A stretch of DNA of 64,000 bases. Source: Thunnus maccoyii (Eukaryota > Chordata > Actinopteri > Scombriformes > Scombridae). This document shows, one piece after another, positions 49,379 through 64,000 of this stretch. Positions within the stretch are counted from its first letter, which is position 1. Each line of letters opens with the position of its first letter. Both the position numbers and the translations under genes were made by a program. The DNA is taken from the NCBI RefSeq assembly GCF_910596095.1, contig NC_056548.1, positions 18,500,651-18,564,650 on the forward strand, written 5' to 3'. Below the pieces are notes generated by a model. It saw nothing but the letters and a program-made list of their open reading frames with translations, was not told the DNA's origin and searched no databases.

Positions 49379-50668
49379 GATTAAGTTAATGAGAGAAGAA
49401 AGGGATGAAATGATTTTCTCATTTGGGCAGAAAAGTAGTGTTTATGTTGAAGCAAATATTAGCTTGCACTATTTGAGATGTTACTCACTCCCTTGCCCAG
49501 TTTCATTACACAGACATGTGAAGAATTTCCATGTGATCTGACCATGAGCGACATGCAGTAGCTTCAATGACCTTGGATGCTGTCCTTCAGACTATACCAC
49601 TAACCAGTGGTTTCCATGTTTTATCCATTTACCTACAAATTGCGTATTATACCTGACCACTGAGCTTTTTCCAGAATATGAGTTATTACATTAACTTGAG
49701 ACTTAAAACAATTAGACAGGTGATTCATAACAGAAATCCATAAGCAGGCTTTTCTTTGTGAAAGTTAAAATTTAATCTCATGGTAATGCAGTGCAACTCT
49801 ATTATTGGTACATTCAAGGACATTTTAACATTGGATCCAACATCATCTTATTAATACCAGAAACTACCAAGGTGTTATTATCCTTTTCTAAATGAGCAGT
49901 TTGTGTTACTGAATTTGTATTTGTGTCTGATTTTCTGACAGCAGCTTGTGAATACAACCTGCTGGGCACTGGATGTTCCTTGAATGCACCAGTAATGAAG
50001 AGTTTTGTTTACACTGTGCACAGACTGAAACCAGTAGCTGCCTGGATGGAGACCAACCTAAAAACTGTATGCTTTGGATGTTTGCAGGAAGAATATAAAG
50101 TGTACATTGTCCAGTTTAAGACATAAACATGCAGAACCAGCTTAGATCATGTGCCCATGAGCATAATTGACATTATCAACTTTAGTTGAATTCTTCATGT
50201 ATACACAGGTACAGTTGTTAACAGATGTTTTTGTCTTACATGGCCACCATATAATATTTTTACTCCATCACTGCAATACAGTGAGTTCATTCAGACTACC
50301 TCCTCCTGTGAATGGGAGAAGTGGAAGGTTGACAAAAGAGTCTTTTCACAGCCTTCAGAAGATGTTTAACTGTGAGAAGGTGGATGGGACCTGTCATTGA
50401 CACTGTTGTACAGGCCTGTTCAAAGCTCATTGAGCCTCATGCATCTACAGACTCTTTCAGGTTGTCTTGAATGAGACTTTATGTAATCAGTTCTGAATAT
50501 TATCAGTTATTTTATTCCATTATACCACTGCTGATGCCATTTGGTGCCTGTGATCTTGTGAGGTAATTTCATGTTTTCATTTCATTTGTGGAAAAATACA
50601 AAGGTGTTTGTGAATGCAAATGTACAGACTGTTAATGAGACTTAACTGAAATATCTCTAAAATGTGCA

Positions 50669-50674
<6 letters not shown>

Positions 50675-50748
<74 letters not shown>
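50675..50748. repeat. (TG)n microsatellite
   Basis: About 36 TG units; it creates spurious His/Thr or Cys/Val frames on both strands. Confidence 0.97.
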
Positions 50749-53700
50749 GAGGGCATGCTGGGACTTGCTGAACTTCCTTCTATACTTAGCACCGGCAAGA
50801 CTCATCCTGCTTGTTCTTGATGAAAATTGCGCTACATTAAAATGGTGTTTGTTGCCCAAAGCGGTAGGCAAGGTGCCGAATGCTAATTGGGTGAGATGTC
50901 TGTCAGGACTCCTCAGCGGGCCGATGCCTGCGGGCCATTTACCCAGCACCACCCCAACTCTCCAATAAGGTGTTTATTTTGGGCGTACAGCCAGTGCACA
51001 TCATGTGGTCCCTCATCCTCAGCGCAGACAATTTAGTATCCCACCTCACACCAGCAAATTACTTGCTCTCACATACACAGCCTATCCCATGAATTTGGCA
51101 TTAAATCACACAAGCTCCTCTGTATTCCCAATTTGGGGCAAACCATGCTGTGTTTTGCCTAGAGACATGCTTTCCATATTGTGTCAGCTTTAGCAGTTTG
51201 TGTCATACTAAGATTATTTGAGCATGCATCAGAAGCACTGTTGCTTGAGGTGAATCTGTGTTGGCATGCTTGCAAATATAAATCAGTGAGTACAGTACAG
51301 TGTATGGGGTCACTTGTTGTCCTACAGTGAGATCAGCCCATTTCAATACCCCTGAATAATTCATGGATACATACAACGTAAAGTGTATGCTTGATGAAGA
51401 GAGAGATGAGAGACGAGAGATGAGAGAGCCACACTTAATGGAAAATAAACACAGATGGCCTTCCCAACTGCTGAGAACTCCTGATGCATTGGCTGTCAGA
51501 AGCATGGCCTCATACAGCTGGGCCATTGAGTAAATATTAAAAGTGACATCACCTCAAAAGTTTCAGGATATTCCCGAAAGATGAACCAAGGCTAATTCAT
51601 AAAGTGCACTTTGATGGTTTGAAGTGCCGTACTTGTCTTTTTAGGAGTATCGAGCATGAATCTTTAATTTCCATCCTAAATAATGTGCCTTGGTTTATTA
51701 ATGAGATTCACTTTCCTGTGGTGCTGTGTGCTAATTGGTTGAAGCTCCAGAGTTGAGTGACAAGAGAATAAAAGCCAAGGTAACCACTTTGGATGACTTA
51801 CACAAGTTGTGCTTCTGAAGGTCTTGCATGGTGTTGCAAGCTTACAAGTGTAGAAAGCTTTGTCAGGCTTCTTTAGATGTAGTTGGAAGCAAACTTTCCA
51901 TGACTACATTTACACACTGCCACCAACACTTGCACATAGTCTCATACACACACGTACACACACAGCATCTCTGATCTCAGGGGACTGGTGGTTGTATTTC
52001 AAGTGTGAGACATGCTGCAGCTACAGGATGGATGTGTGAGCAAAAAACATGAGTGATAGAGGTCAGAGCTGGCCAGCCGTTTGTTTCCAGCCATTTTGGA
52101 TGAAAGGACTCTTATGGGTCACCCTTGTCTCCCTGTCACCCCGCATGTACCGGTCGAGGACAGGGGAGGTCAAAATCAGATGCAGCAGCGTCAGTCCCAG
52201 AATAGCAGTTATTACAAGCTAAATCACTGCTCGTCATTTATCAACGGCAGAGATGTAGTGGCCATCACGAGTCCCATCTCTAAAAATGATTGCAGCCTCA
52301 TGGTTGCTGTTGTATCACGATCCTAATGTTTCATCTGCAGTCAAAAATAACAGAATTAAAAGATTCACAAGGAGGATGAAACAATAGAATTGTATCTTAA
52401 ATCAATAACTTATTGTTTCATTTATCTCAGTGAAGGATAAGTGTGGCAACATGAAACCCATTTCAGATAACAACAAAACACTAATACTGGCTTTGGACTC
52501 TAACTGCCTGCATTGTTTTTATGTGCACAATAACTTAAAGCTGTCTAAGCTAACAGCCAAGTCCGGGGGCACAAAATGTATTACTGCTGAGTGAAAAACA
52601 ACAGTAAATTGCCTTTATAAGCTTGTGTCATGCGGAAATTACCTGTGGAACATACTTGAGGCTTTCACACACGATCAAATGACATTATTGTATCTGTTTT
52701 GCCTTTTCAGTGTTGTCTAGAGCAAAATTACATAATTGCACGCCTCTATATTAACCTCAGGGCAATCAAGAGATATAGAGGGCTGCCTGTGCTATGCACT
52801 ATAGCTGCTCTGCTCCCTGTCCAGGTTGCCAGCTTCAGCTGATACAACCTTTTTGATCTTCAGCAACCACTTTTCAAACATCACTCACCAGTCTCGCCCC
52901 AGGTGGTCAAGCAACTGCAAATCCTTTACAAAATCATTTTTGCAGATGTCCATGTTTCAAATCTATAAAAGAGTTTATACTCTTTTAAGTAACTAAATTA
53001 TGGGTGCATACAAATATGTGGAACAGCCACATGCTTAGTCCATGAATACCAAACTTTCTGTGCTCTCTGTGAACTGTACCACCATTATAAGAACAAGCAG
53101 CTAAAGGTGCAGACACTTTTATCCACTGCTATGCACAGGCCTACTGCCTATGACAGAAGGTCCACTGGGACTACTATTTCTCTTATCCAATACACCCTGC
53201 TCTGATGCTCCAAATGACAAAAGCTGATTCTGGCTACCATCCAAGGAAGAGTAAATGGGCCGTGAAGTGGAAATCCAAAACTGCTCAGTAGAATGGAGGG
53301 AGATCTTGAAAAGCTTTTGAGAGACTTACCTCTGTGTCCTTCCTTGACTCGCATTAGTCAGCATCAGTGTCAACCCCATTCATTCTCTGTGTTGATAAAA
53401 GCATGTATTATTCATAGACAGGAGGAGCTATTCTAGATTAAATTATACAATCACTGTCTTCATTGTCATCATCAATCATCTGTTTCTGCTTATGCTGAGT
53501 GCTATTGCAAATTTTCTCTCCAGTTTTTCAATGCCATTCAGTGAGTGTAAATCACAAGGTGTGATGGTGCTGTAATTATCTCCATCTATGTTGCATCCTG
53601 CTTTGAAAAACTGTCTTCAGTAAGCTTGCGGCTCTTTGACACCCTAGTGATTGGAAACAAATGGCTCATTACTGTACATGTTTATTCTCATCTCCTTCAT

Positions 53701-53992
53701 TCTCCCCGACGATTACGTTGATTAGAGCCATCCATTTGTTACTGTGCCAGGCAGAAGATACAACATTGCCATATTGGCTTAGTGCACTAATAGCATCCAA
53801 ACTTTTAACTTTGTGGTTTCCATAGTTGCAGAGCTTGTCTGTGGTGTAAAATGAGATTACAGTTAAAATGATGTTATCCTGGACATGTTTTTTTATCTGC
53901 AGGTTTAAGCCGACCTATCTTTGGATCATATCTTGGGGTTTGTGGCCTGAAAACATATGCAAGATCAGGATCAGGATTCTAGAGTATAAATG

Positions 53993-55378
53993 TCTTTTAA
54001 AGGTATAAAGGAATCAACATTTTGGGAAACAGAGAGAGAGAGAGTTAGAGTAGAGGATGGATACCACTCTCATATCTGTTTGTTAAATATGAAGCTACAA
54101 CCTGCAGCTGGTTACCTTAGCTTTGCATAAAGACTGGAAACCCCCTGTAAAACCATAGTTTGACTTTTTCACACTTCATTTTTTGTACAGGCTAAGCAAA
54201 TGAGATATAACATAGCTGCCAGTTAGCTTAGCTTAGCACAAAGAAGGCAAACTGGCAAACTGTAGGCTACACCCAAAACCACAACTTGATGCTTTTAGTT
54301 TTTGTAGGAGTTAAACAAGCAGACAATATAGTAATTAGATTTAGAGGTGCTAGTAGGTGGGTTTTTTTTACATTCTGACAGGACCAGACCATAGCCTAAA
54401 AAAAGTGATGGACATAGTCACCATGGCGTCACCCATTGGTTTGTGGACTCCTGTTTTGAAGCCTTGAGTTTGCATTTTGACTGTTGCCATCTTGGATTTT
54501 TGGAGCCAGAAGTGACCATATTTGGATGAGAGGGTGGAGCTGACCCTAACACTAGCTGCTTGTTGCTAGCTTGGTTAGAACGGTTCATTTACAGTCTATG
54601 GTTGATAATGCTAATGCTAATGCTAATACTAATTTTCGCTAGTGAAAAACAGGCTTAAAACCGTTAAAACAAAATGTACTTACTCGAAAAACGAAACATC
54701 CAACTAGTACTTTTTATTACTACCAAATGCTGAACAAGACTTTTTTAGGTGACTAAAATGTTATGATTAACTTCCATGAACTGAAAACACACTGAAACAG
54801 TGACGGCTCAGGCTACGCCTATACTCTGTGAATCTGGGGTTATGCCATGGTTATGTTACCTAACCAAAGTTGTCGCTGTGGTAGCAACTTGTCAATCACA
54901 ACATAGCCACGCCCTAGAGCATACCCTTCTTTATCGTCCATTTTAGTCTAAATGGGCCCATAATTTACAAAATGAACATTATGATCTGTTGAAGAAGACT
55001 TGAAACTAATGACTGAGATCATAAACTCATTGGGAAAGTGTTTACTGAGGTAATAAATCAAGTGAGAAGTAGGGTCATTTTCTCATAGACTTTCATACAA
55101 TCGCACTTCGTTTTGAAGCCAGTGGAGTCGCCCCATGCTGCCATTAAAGAGAATGCAGGTTTAAGGCACTTCTGCATTTGCTTCACTTTTCAGACCCGGA
55201 GCTACCCGCTTGAGCCAGGCTATTTCCAGTCTTTATGCAAAGCTAAGCTACTGTAACTGGCTGCTAGTAACTTCTGATTTAATAATGACGAACAAGAGTG
55301 GTATTAATCCTTTCATCTAACTTTGAGAAAGAAAATAAATATGTGTATTTCCCAAAATGCAAAAGTATTCCTTTAAGG
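53993..55378. mobile_element. composite: TTAA-type MITE split by other repeats
   Basis: Seen: the left part (from TTTTAAAGG near 53996, with TTTTGGGAAA and TTAGCTTAGCTTAGCA) matches the family at 11328-11861. Its other end is about 1.3 kb away (55200-55375: AAGCTAAGC, TTTCCCAAAATG, ATTCCTTTAA). Between them is a second repeat (about 54380-55190) with CATTTACAGTCTATGG and TTTTGAAGCC-type blocks. Confidence 0.6.
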
Positions 55379-55379
55379 A

Positions 55380-57510
55380 CTACAATACAGATCTTCCAGT
55401 TGATAAATACATTCTCGAATCAAATGTTTATGCGTACACATAGTATACAAGCCTGAAAAATCCTAATTTGCATGGTCCTCTCATTTCTCAGTTGTCCTCT
55501 CCAGGTATGTTTGGCCTGGTGTCAGAGCTGGATCTGCACTTCACTTGTCCCCTGCCATATCAGCGCAATAGAACACCCGTGGAGTGCGAAGCAGCCTGTT
55601 CAGCTCACTTGAACCCCCGCTCAGCACGGTTCACCTCGCATCACTGTCCGTCTGCACTGCTGGCCCTGCAGCATTCAGTTACTCAACAGCCACAGGCTCC
55701 AGTGCCTCTGTCTGACCTTGGACATGTAACAGATCCCCTGGACAACAACCTGCAGAAATTCAAGGACAAGACAGTCCATTAAACCAGAGGTGATGTCCTG
55801 GTACTTGTTTGGTGCTGGATATATAAATGGATTGTTTAATCTGTCAGGATTTCAGTACAAGAAGTTTGTGGTTTCATTTTCATGTAGAACATTGTTTTGG
55901 CAGTACACTCTTTCATTCAAGCTGATGTGCAGACACATAAAACACAGACATAGTTCTTGTAGGAGGTCTGAATCTGTCTCATAAGATGAATTTAATAGGA
56001 GACAAAGGACAGAAGAAGCTCTTTTCTCTCTTGAAACAATAGTGACTGAAGGATATCCCACCCCTGCATTCTCAAGCAAAGCACTCTTCAAAGTACCTCA
56101 GTCCAGCATGTATGTCCTTGAAAAAAGAACAGAAGAAACTTCAGCAACTGTGTTTTGGGCCCTCAGACTTTGTAAGTTTTGACAACCCATATGTATCAAT
56201 CCAATCGTTTCACAGCTAGAGAAAAGCCTTAGATGTTGCAGATACAAAAGATGATGGTTGAAGTGTCATTCAAACGGGCTATGTGAAAGGAATTGTGGTC
56301 CTCACATAATAAAGGTCACAAATCAGGCCTCAAGCCATAGTGCTGGATTCATTTCAGAAGTGCAGGGGACAAAAAGTAAGTGTGCGTGTGTGTGTGTTTG
56401 TGTGTGTGTGTAGCGGTAGATAGACTTGAGACTCTCACTAAACTTTTGCAGAGTAACTATAGCTTGCTTGTACCACAGGGTGGCAGTATTATTCCAAACA
56501 CAAAGCAGCTAACTAGTGCTTGCGTTCAATTAGTGCTTTTTTGTTCAATTATCCAAAACTACAAGACATTTACACTTTTGTGGCTGAGTAACAGCAAGCA
56601 GGCAATAGGAATGTTAATGTCGTCCTTGTATTGTAAACAGCCATGTCCCAAATCCATATTTAACAATAGATCAGAAGAAAACATTACTTTCCTATTGCCT
56701 CACCATCGCAAATGATCAAAATGACATGCTGTTGATGTCATGATGAAACGTCATTCATAGCCTGCAATAGCCTAAATAAACTTTGGGAGCACCTTGATTG
56801 CCTTTGCTCAAAAAGGAAATGCGTTGGACCTGTCATTTCAATGCAATATCATGAATTAACCAATTCATGTGAACTTTCACATGGACAAGTAGAAATTCAC
56901 TAACTGTCAAAAGGTGTGTGTTGACTTGCTGGTTGCCTGCGTGTGCCGAATAGGTTTTGCCTATGGATGTAAGCGTCCAATTAAAAAACATTTCACTTAG
57001 GAAATATTCTTCCCATTTTATGCTTGCCTGCTTTATTTTATCTAAAGTCTTGGAGTGGACAGGAATGATTGAAACATCTTTTGATCATAAGTGTAGCAAT
57101 ATAGAGGCATTTGCGGGGATACAGTGATCCGCGACTTTTAAAAGAATGTGGGAGGAGGGTAAAGTGGGGGGCTAATGACCCTTTGGCCCCCTTTTTTTCA
57201 GCACCCTTGCCTAAAGCTCCCATAAGGGTCAGTGACACCGATAGATATAACGATTTATCCCAATCTCCTTGACTTCTTATTTAAACTTCCTTAAGGCTGC
57301 AATGCAGATCAATTAGGTTCCAGTTCACTGACAGGCATCACAATTTACAGTCTGTAAGGATAAAAAAGAGGCCATGACATAAAAACTTGAAAGGGTTTGA
57401 TCCTTGAACTCTTTGTCTTTTATACCTGCTGGTGACTTTTAATTCACACAGTGACAGCTTACTTCTTGCCTTTATTCTCAATCTCCATCCGTCTTGCTCA
57501 GCATCCCCCT
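55380..57510. other. intergenic block, no gene recognised
   Basis: A 104-residue frame at 55468-55782 has no recognisable domain. A short TG array lies at about 56384-56413. Confidence 0.5.
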
Positions 57511-57513
57511 CTG

Positions 57514-57538
57514 TCACACACACACACACACACACACA

Positions 57539-57625
<87 letters not shown>
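57514..57625. repeat. (CA)n microsatellite, about 112 bp
   Basis: Long CA array with a single GACA interruption near 57539. Confidence 0.97.
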
Positions 57626-57627
<2 letters not shown>

Positions 57628-57989
57628 AATACCACGTACAAACTCTATTGATGTAGAGTATGCTTCAGGGAGGAACACATCTGTCAAAGCTGTGGATGCC
57701 AGTACTGCAGTGTGGGAACAGAGACAGAGGGTTAGCATGGAGAGTGCTTACTGCATTCACACACACACAGCCACACATCAGTTTTACTTTAATTTAGGCA
57801 AAAGTGTTTTCCCTGTTTGGTGTAGAAATGATAAGCATTTTTAAAAGAAAATCTCAGCTATGTGTTGCTGTTTCAGGCTCTGCACAGATTTTCACAGTGT
57901 TTGTCAAGGGTCACAACTTTCATAACACTCATTTAGAACTATTTTTAGGTAGCTTTTGTTCTAAATATAAGGCAACCAGCTTGCTTATA

Positions 57990-58120
57990 AGACAAAGATC
58001 ATTAGAAGACAGAGAAATATACAGCTGTGTATCAGCCACATATGTTTCTTTATAATATCGCCAAGCGGGAGCATGTTGAAATTAAAAAGAGGTCCCAGAA
58101 TTAACCCTTGTGGAACCCCT
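57990..58120 (-). mobile_element. LINE reverse-transcriptase relic (L2/CR1-like)
   Basis: Seen on the minus strand: GVPQG followed by LGPLF and MLPLGDII in one frame, then after a frame change ADTQLYISLSS. These correspond in order to the central RT motifs GVPQGS-LGP and the catalytic YADDTQLY block of L2/CR1-type LINEs, with the catalytic motif broken. The flanking limits are unclear. Confidence 0.65.
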
Positions 58121-58124
58121 TAGA

Positions 58125-59730
58125 GGTCAGAGGTCAAATTTAAGGATTTTTTAAAGGGAATCTCCTAAATAAGCAGTAACCTCTATCTTATTGTTTTAAG
58201 AGGTTACTTGAATAAAAAACAACATTAGGGCATGGGCCCCACAACCTATGTGAAGATGTAGTAAGTTGTCTGTCAGAGGTGTTTGTCTGATAATGTTTGT
58301 CTGGCTCTTTGATAGCATAACCTCTAAATGATCAATCTTGAAATTCATATCTACTAATTGCATATCATTCAGTTTTCATCACTTCAGACTAATTCCAACA
58401 CAAGGTCAGTTTACTACTTTTTGCTGGAGCTTTCAAGTAAGACATTGCTAATTCATCAATTAACTGATCGACAGAAAAAGCTTTGGGTGAAATCACAGCT
58501 ACTGAGCCAACATATCAACAGATCCATCTCCATGACAGGTGAGCAAACTGTCTGCTCATATGTGATTCGGTTTAAAGCTCCAGAAAAAATTAGCAAAACT
58601 ATTTGCCAAATTTTGCCAAACTATTTCCAAGGTCAAGAACTTTTACACTCAACCCTTTTCCCTCTCTGCTCTATTGAGATTTTATTAAAAGTCAAGCACT
58701 AATTGAAACCACAATGAAAATGACCAATAGCAATGTCAGAGGCAGATCATCAATGTTGATGATAAAGCTATCCATTGATGGAAAGCAGCATTGTGTTCAA
58801 CAAATCTATAGGACACAATTGAATTTAATTATCCATTAATGATTCTGTAAAGGCCATCAGAGAGCTTGTTTAATGAAAAGGGAATTCATGCAATTTGCCC
58901 CTCGTCTTCTTCCTTCCGCATATCTTGTTAGTATTATTACTGACGTTGAATAAAAGCCTCAAAGACTGACAGGATGCATCAACGGGACCATATGCAGTGT
59001 CTTGTCAACAGTTGGCGCTTTCTCTGCAGGTTGCCAGCTGCAGGTGACAGCTCGGATTGCGACTCAAGCTGCTCTCTTTTTTTTCTCTCCAACCTATCTG
59101 TCACTCCACAGTGCCGTGCACCATGTGGGGCCTGGGATGACAAGCCAGATACATTCAGCTGCATTACATCAGCAATAGGGTATTTGTGGGGATAATGAAG
59201 AGAGAAGAACAGGGGTCAGACATTATGGCAAACAAATCATTTAACCTTTGTAGTGAGGTTACACAAAAAATATTGCATACTGAGTTCAACACAGATAGGG
59301 GGCCAATATCATTCATTAGCAGTCCTCCAAGTTCAATTTAATAGTAATTTTAAACCACAGATGTTACAGAACAGACGGAAACATTAGTGTTACTGATGTT
59401 TTACTGTCATATTAACTATGAAAAACTGTCAGGTCCTCCACCTGAGAAGGACAGTGGAATGAGGTGTAAAATGTCCCCTGGGTTGTGTCATTCCACCGTA
59501 AGGCTTAAGGCCATATGTCCTGTTTTATCACAGACCTGAGTTAGAGAACACGCCCGTGCAGTCTATGGTTGAAGACCCCTTGTCAACAAGCTGCTAAATG
59601 ACCCTCCTCCTTGCCTTGTCCTTTTTATTCTACAAACAGATAACATAATGGAGTTAAAGGCACTTTAACATGTGTGTCAAGGGAGTTAGTTGTCTTTATC
59701 CTGTCATGTTTTGATTGATTTGAACACATT
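58125..59730. other. intergenic block, no gene recognised
   Basis: Parts next to the LINE relic may belong to it. A 114-residue frame at 58358-58702 has no domain I recognise. Confidence 0.45.
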
Positions 59731-59734
59731 ACTT

Positions 59735-60057
59735 TTAAAGGAATAGTTCATGATTTAGGGAAATACACTTTAGATTAGAAGATTGATACCACTCTCACTC
59801 ACTCTCTAATTAAATATTAAGCTACAGCCAGATAGTTAACATAGCACGGACAAAGACTGGACACAGGGGGAAACAGCTAGCTGGCTCTGTCCAAAGGTAT
59901 AATGAATCAGCCAATGTGTACAAAATGTAAATTAGTGGTTGTACAGATACTGGTGGATTGACAGCTATGAGAGTGACACCCATATTTTCATCTAACTCAC
60001 CACAAGAAAGCAAATATCAGCATTAGCATTTCCCAAAACATCAAGCTAGTTCTTTAA
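59735..60057. mobile_element. TTAA-flanked MITE, same family as the one in acp7 intron 3
   Basis: Seen: it starts TTAAAGGAATAGTTCATG and ends CAAGCTAGTTCTTTAA, with blocks GATACCACTCTCA, AAGACTGGACACAGGGGGAA and ATTTCCCAAAACAT in the family order. It is 323 bp, so shorter than the 534-bp copy. Confidence 0.75.
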
Positions 60058-60059
60058 AG

Positions 60060-61383
60060 ATATAGCCATGAGGCTACTGTCAATGTGCTTGTATGGAGCA
60101 GAATGTATTTATAGTTTGAGTCATGCTAATATCTAAATAATGAGTGGGCAAAATTATGGACAAGAACATTACATAAACCAGATTGTGTTATCTATTTGTG
60201 CATTATGTTAACATATTTTAGGCTTGTTTGGTTTGTTGGAAACAGAATATAATGTTGACCTGATTTTCAAAGCAAGAAAAGTCAAATGATTTGATTTTTT
60301 GCTGAAACATGGGCATATAAGCATAAATTCCCTCAAAAAGCCATTTGAGAGTAAAATTAAAATTAGCCTCATTTTGCTGCCTCCAGACTTAACAACTACT
60401 ATAATTTAATAGGTATAATATCTCTGTTTATCAGATGGCTTGACTGTTGCTATTTCATGTTGAGAATGGCTTCCCACAGCTTTCATTATGGCAAGTTATT
60501 GAGAATGATTATATCACCAATTTCACACATTGTTTTCACCCATTGCAGTAATGGCCACATAATATCCTCAATAATGCAGGAGTTCCTTTGCTTATTATAG
60601 CATAGAATATAATGTCTGAAACTTTACACTGAGTTTTGTGTGATATTTGCGTCACACAGTGCACTCAAAACAATATTTACTAAATATTTACTAAACTGTG
60701 TCACAGCTTATAAAAAAAACAATAAGTGACAAATGTGGCTTTTTTAATCTTGCAATTACTGTGGAAGAAAATGAGTCACTTTTTATGAGTAACTTTTTTT
60801 TAATTTTAAAAATTCAATTCACTCACAGTGTGCTGGAACAATAAAGGCCAGTCAACATGCGGGAAGTTGAGACAGAGCTGCTCGCAGCAGCAGGCTGCAG
60901 CACTGTATGGTGCCTGAGGTGTGGTGACATGATGTGAGCTGACAGGTGGCACCATGGGTAACAGGGCTAAAACTCCATTATACGGCCTGCTGAGGCCTCA
61001 TCCTACCTTACTGACCAACCAGGAGTGCATAGCCAGTGCTTATTATTACACCATAATTAAAGCTACAAGATGGTCACACTTACAGTATGATATAGATTTA
61101 AGGTTTTGGATGAGTTAAATTAACTTACAGCTAAAGCCAAAGGTTTGTATACACACAGTAGGCATCTTATTTTGAGATCTGGATCAGCCGCAGGGACAGA
61201 TGTTGCATCTCTGATTGTGGGACTGAGATGACTCACTGTCTCTCAGTCTCACAATAAATGAGTGAACAGGGTGAAGAACAGTTCTAAAAATACATATTTT
61301 TGGGAAAGGTATCTAGAATATAAAATATGAGTTTACAGATCCAAAGGAACAGTTTAAACATCAACATTTCTGGCATTGATTTC
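60060..61383. other. intergenic block beyond ryr3, no gene recognised
   Basis: A/T-rich with no supported gene. At about 61127-61155 there is a weak resemblance to a Tc1-type inverted end. Confidence 0.45.
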
Positions 61384-61389
61384 TTTATT
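61384..61389 (-). terminator. candidate polyadenylation signal (AATAAA) for ryr3
   Basis: AATAAA on the minus strand about 1.0 kb downstream of the ryr3 stop codon. The intervening sequence is A/T-rich with no other feature, as expected of a 3' UTR. It is one of several possible A/T-rich signals. Confidence 0.35.
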
Positions 61390-62398
61390 TTTTTTTCCAT
61401 CAAAAGAAAATGCACAGATCAGCAAAGCTACTACATACAAATGGCCATACAATAGCAATTTCATTTTTGTTCTTGCTTGAAGGTGTTCAGTAAATTCTGG
61501 TGTGTCATTTATACACTTTGTACCTTGAACATTTGCAGTTATGCTGCATTCAGCAAATAAAACCCAACAAAAAACAAAATAGAAATTAATAAATAACTAA
61601 ATCAAACCAATGCTGTTTTTCCATGTTCAAATGAAAAAGTTCAGCCACAAACTACATATCTGGACAGATACTTGTTACTGCTCCAGGAAATCTACTGTAC
61701 TTACATACAATAAAGAAAAAAACAAAAGTTTTGCATAGCTTCATTGTAATGTAGATACAGTACTGTAAGGCACTTCATGAAAAAAATAGGCTTTTTTTTA
61801 AAATCCTACGTAATAAACCTTTTTGCCTCTTCATTCTAAAACATCATCTTGATATGCAAGGTTACAACATCTGAAAAAAAAAACAACAACTTCTTAAATC
61901 ACATTTCGCGCACTATGTAAATCTACTGTACTCCTCCACTTTTCTTTTGGCATTAAGTCTCAAGTTCAACATTCTCAAAATATTGAAGTTGGGTTCTTGT
62001 GCATAATATGACTGACACATTGTCCCATAACCCCACACAACCCAGTGTTTCTCAAAAAGAAAAAAAGAAAAACAAAATTGTGCAATGATTTGGGGTTATG
62101 TGGAGTAAAAGGCAACACGCTGTCAAAAAACCAGTCCCAAAACTAAAGAACCAAAATGTCTGGGCAAATTACAGGTTGTTTCCTCATAGACCGGCACTGT
62201 ACCAATGGTGACAAAGGTACATCTGGCATGGGTTTATGTTTTTTTAGATAAAAAAAGTAGTTTTGCCTTGTCTCTCCTCAAGTCATCCCAAAGCATTGGT
62301 GGGATGACTGTGTGGTGTTCAGTCCAGCAGCTGTGTGTAGGACTACGTATTCCAGCAGCCCACCTGGTATGGATAGAGGTAGAGAGGATGCATCTGCT

Positions 62399-63934
<1,536 letters not shown>

Positions 63935-64000
63935 CTGAGGACAGAAAAGGAAAGAGATGATTATAGCGCTTGCTCTCCTTTGTTTTATATACAATAAAGA

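Larger units (their letters stand above)
48035..53990. other. intergenic block, no gene recognised
   Basis: Contains an AAAT tetranucleotide array (49328-49378) and a TG array (50675-50748). Frames here overlap the microsatellites or lack splice context. Confidence 0.5.

Noticed and set aside
50632..50968. Frames rich in His-Thr or Cys-Val around 50.7 kb, and the same at 57.3-57.8 kb and 29.6-29.8 kb
   Set aside because: They are translations of CA/TG microsatellites.
55468..55782. 104-residue plus-strand frame with a good-looking N-terminus
   Set aside because: There is no recognisable family. The start is not preceded by a promoter-like or acceptor-defined exon and the composition is unremarkable.
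61127..61155. Possible Tc1/mariner inverted terminus (TACAGCTAAAGCCAAAGG...)
   Set aside because: The resemblance to Tc1 ends is weak and I found no matching inverted partner at a sensible distance.

Overview
The window looks like nuclear DNA of a teleost fish, probably a spiny-rayed (percomorph-type) species. Vertebrate genes are split by GT-AG introns, many of them short. There are long CA/TG microsatellites and many small interspersed repeats of kinds common between teleost genes. I found no prokaryotic, plasmid, viral or CRISPR signature. Five protein-coding loci are supported by exon-by-exon reading.

Layout. (1) About 2.1-14.05 kb, minus strand: acp7, a purple-acid-phosphatase-type metallophosphoesterase, 13 coding exons and 439 codons, complete. 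(2) About 14.85-18.95 kb, plus strand: katnbl1 (katanin p80 B-like 1), 8 coding exons and 299 codons, head-to-head with acp7. (3) About 19.85-22.63 kb, plus strand: a secreted-type fibrinogen-related (FReD) protein, two coding exons and 279 codons, whose last four residues are K-D-E-L. (4) 24.09-25.67 kb, minus strand: chrm5, the M5 muscarinic acetylcholine receptor, intronless coding region of 526 codons, tail-to-tail with the FReD gene. (5) 62.40-63.93 kb, minus strand: the last three coding exons of a ryanodine receptor, called ryr3 because of its neighbours; the rest lies beyond the right edge.

Between chrm5 and ryr3 is about 36.7 kb in which I recognise no coding exon. It holds microsatellites, non-autonomous DNA transposons (several with clear terminal inverted repeats), two decayed non-LTR retrotransposon fragments and a G-rich tract. 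In tetrapods the order is RYR3-AVEN-CHRM5-EMC7-PGBD4-KATNBL1. Here ryr3, chrm5 and katnbl1 keep relative order and orientation, but I could not find aven, emc7 or pgbd4. The FReD gene lies between katnbl1 and chrm5, and acp7 flanks katnbl1.

The genes do not form a pathway: their products are a secreted or lysosomal-type phosphatase, a microtubule-severing regulator, a probably ER-retained fibrinogen-domain protein, a Gq-coupled receptor and an SR calcium-release channel. The most unusual observation is the FReD protein with both a signal peptide and a perfect C-terminal KDEL. Other items worth checking are a hairpin-bearing tandem duplication in an acp7 intron, a nested inverted-repeat region before the FReD gene, a duplicated 3' UTR segment and a short uORF in chrm5, and a 0.5-kb inverted-repeat element in the gene-poor region.
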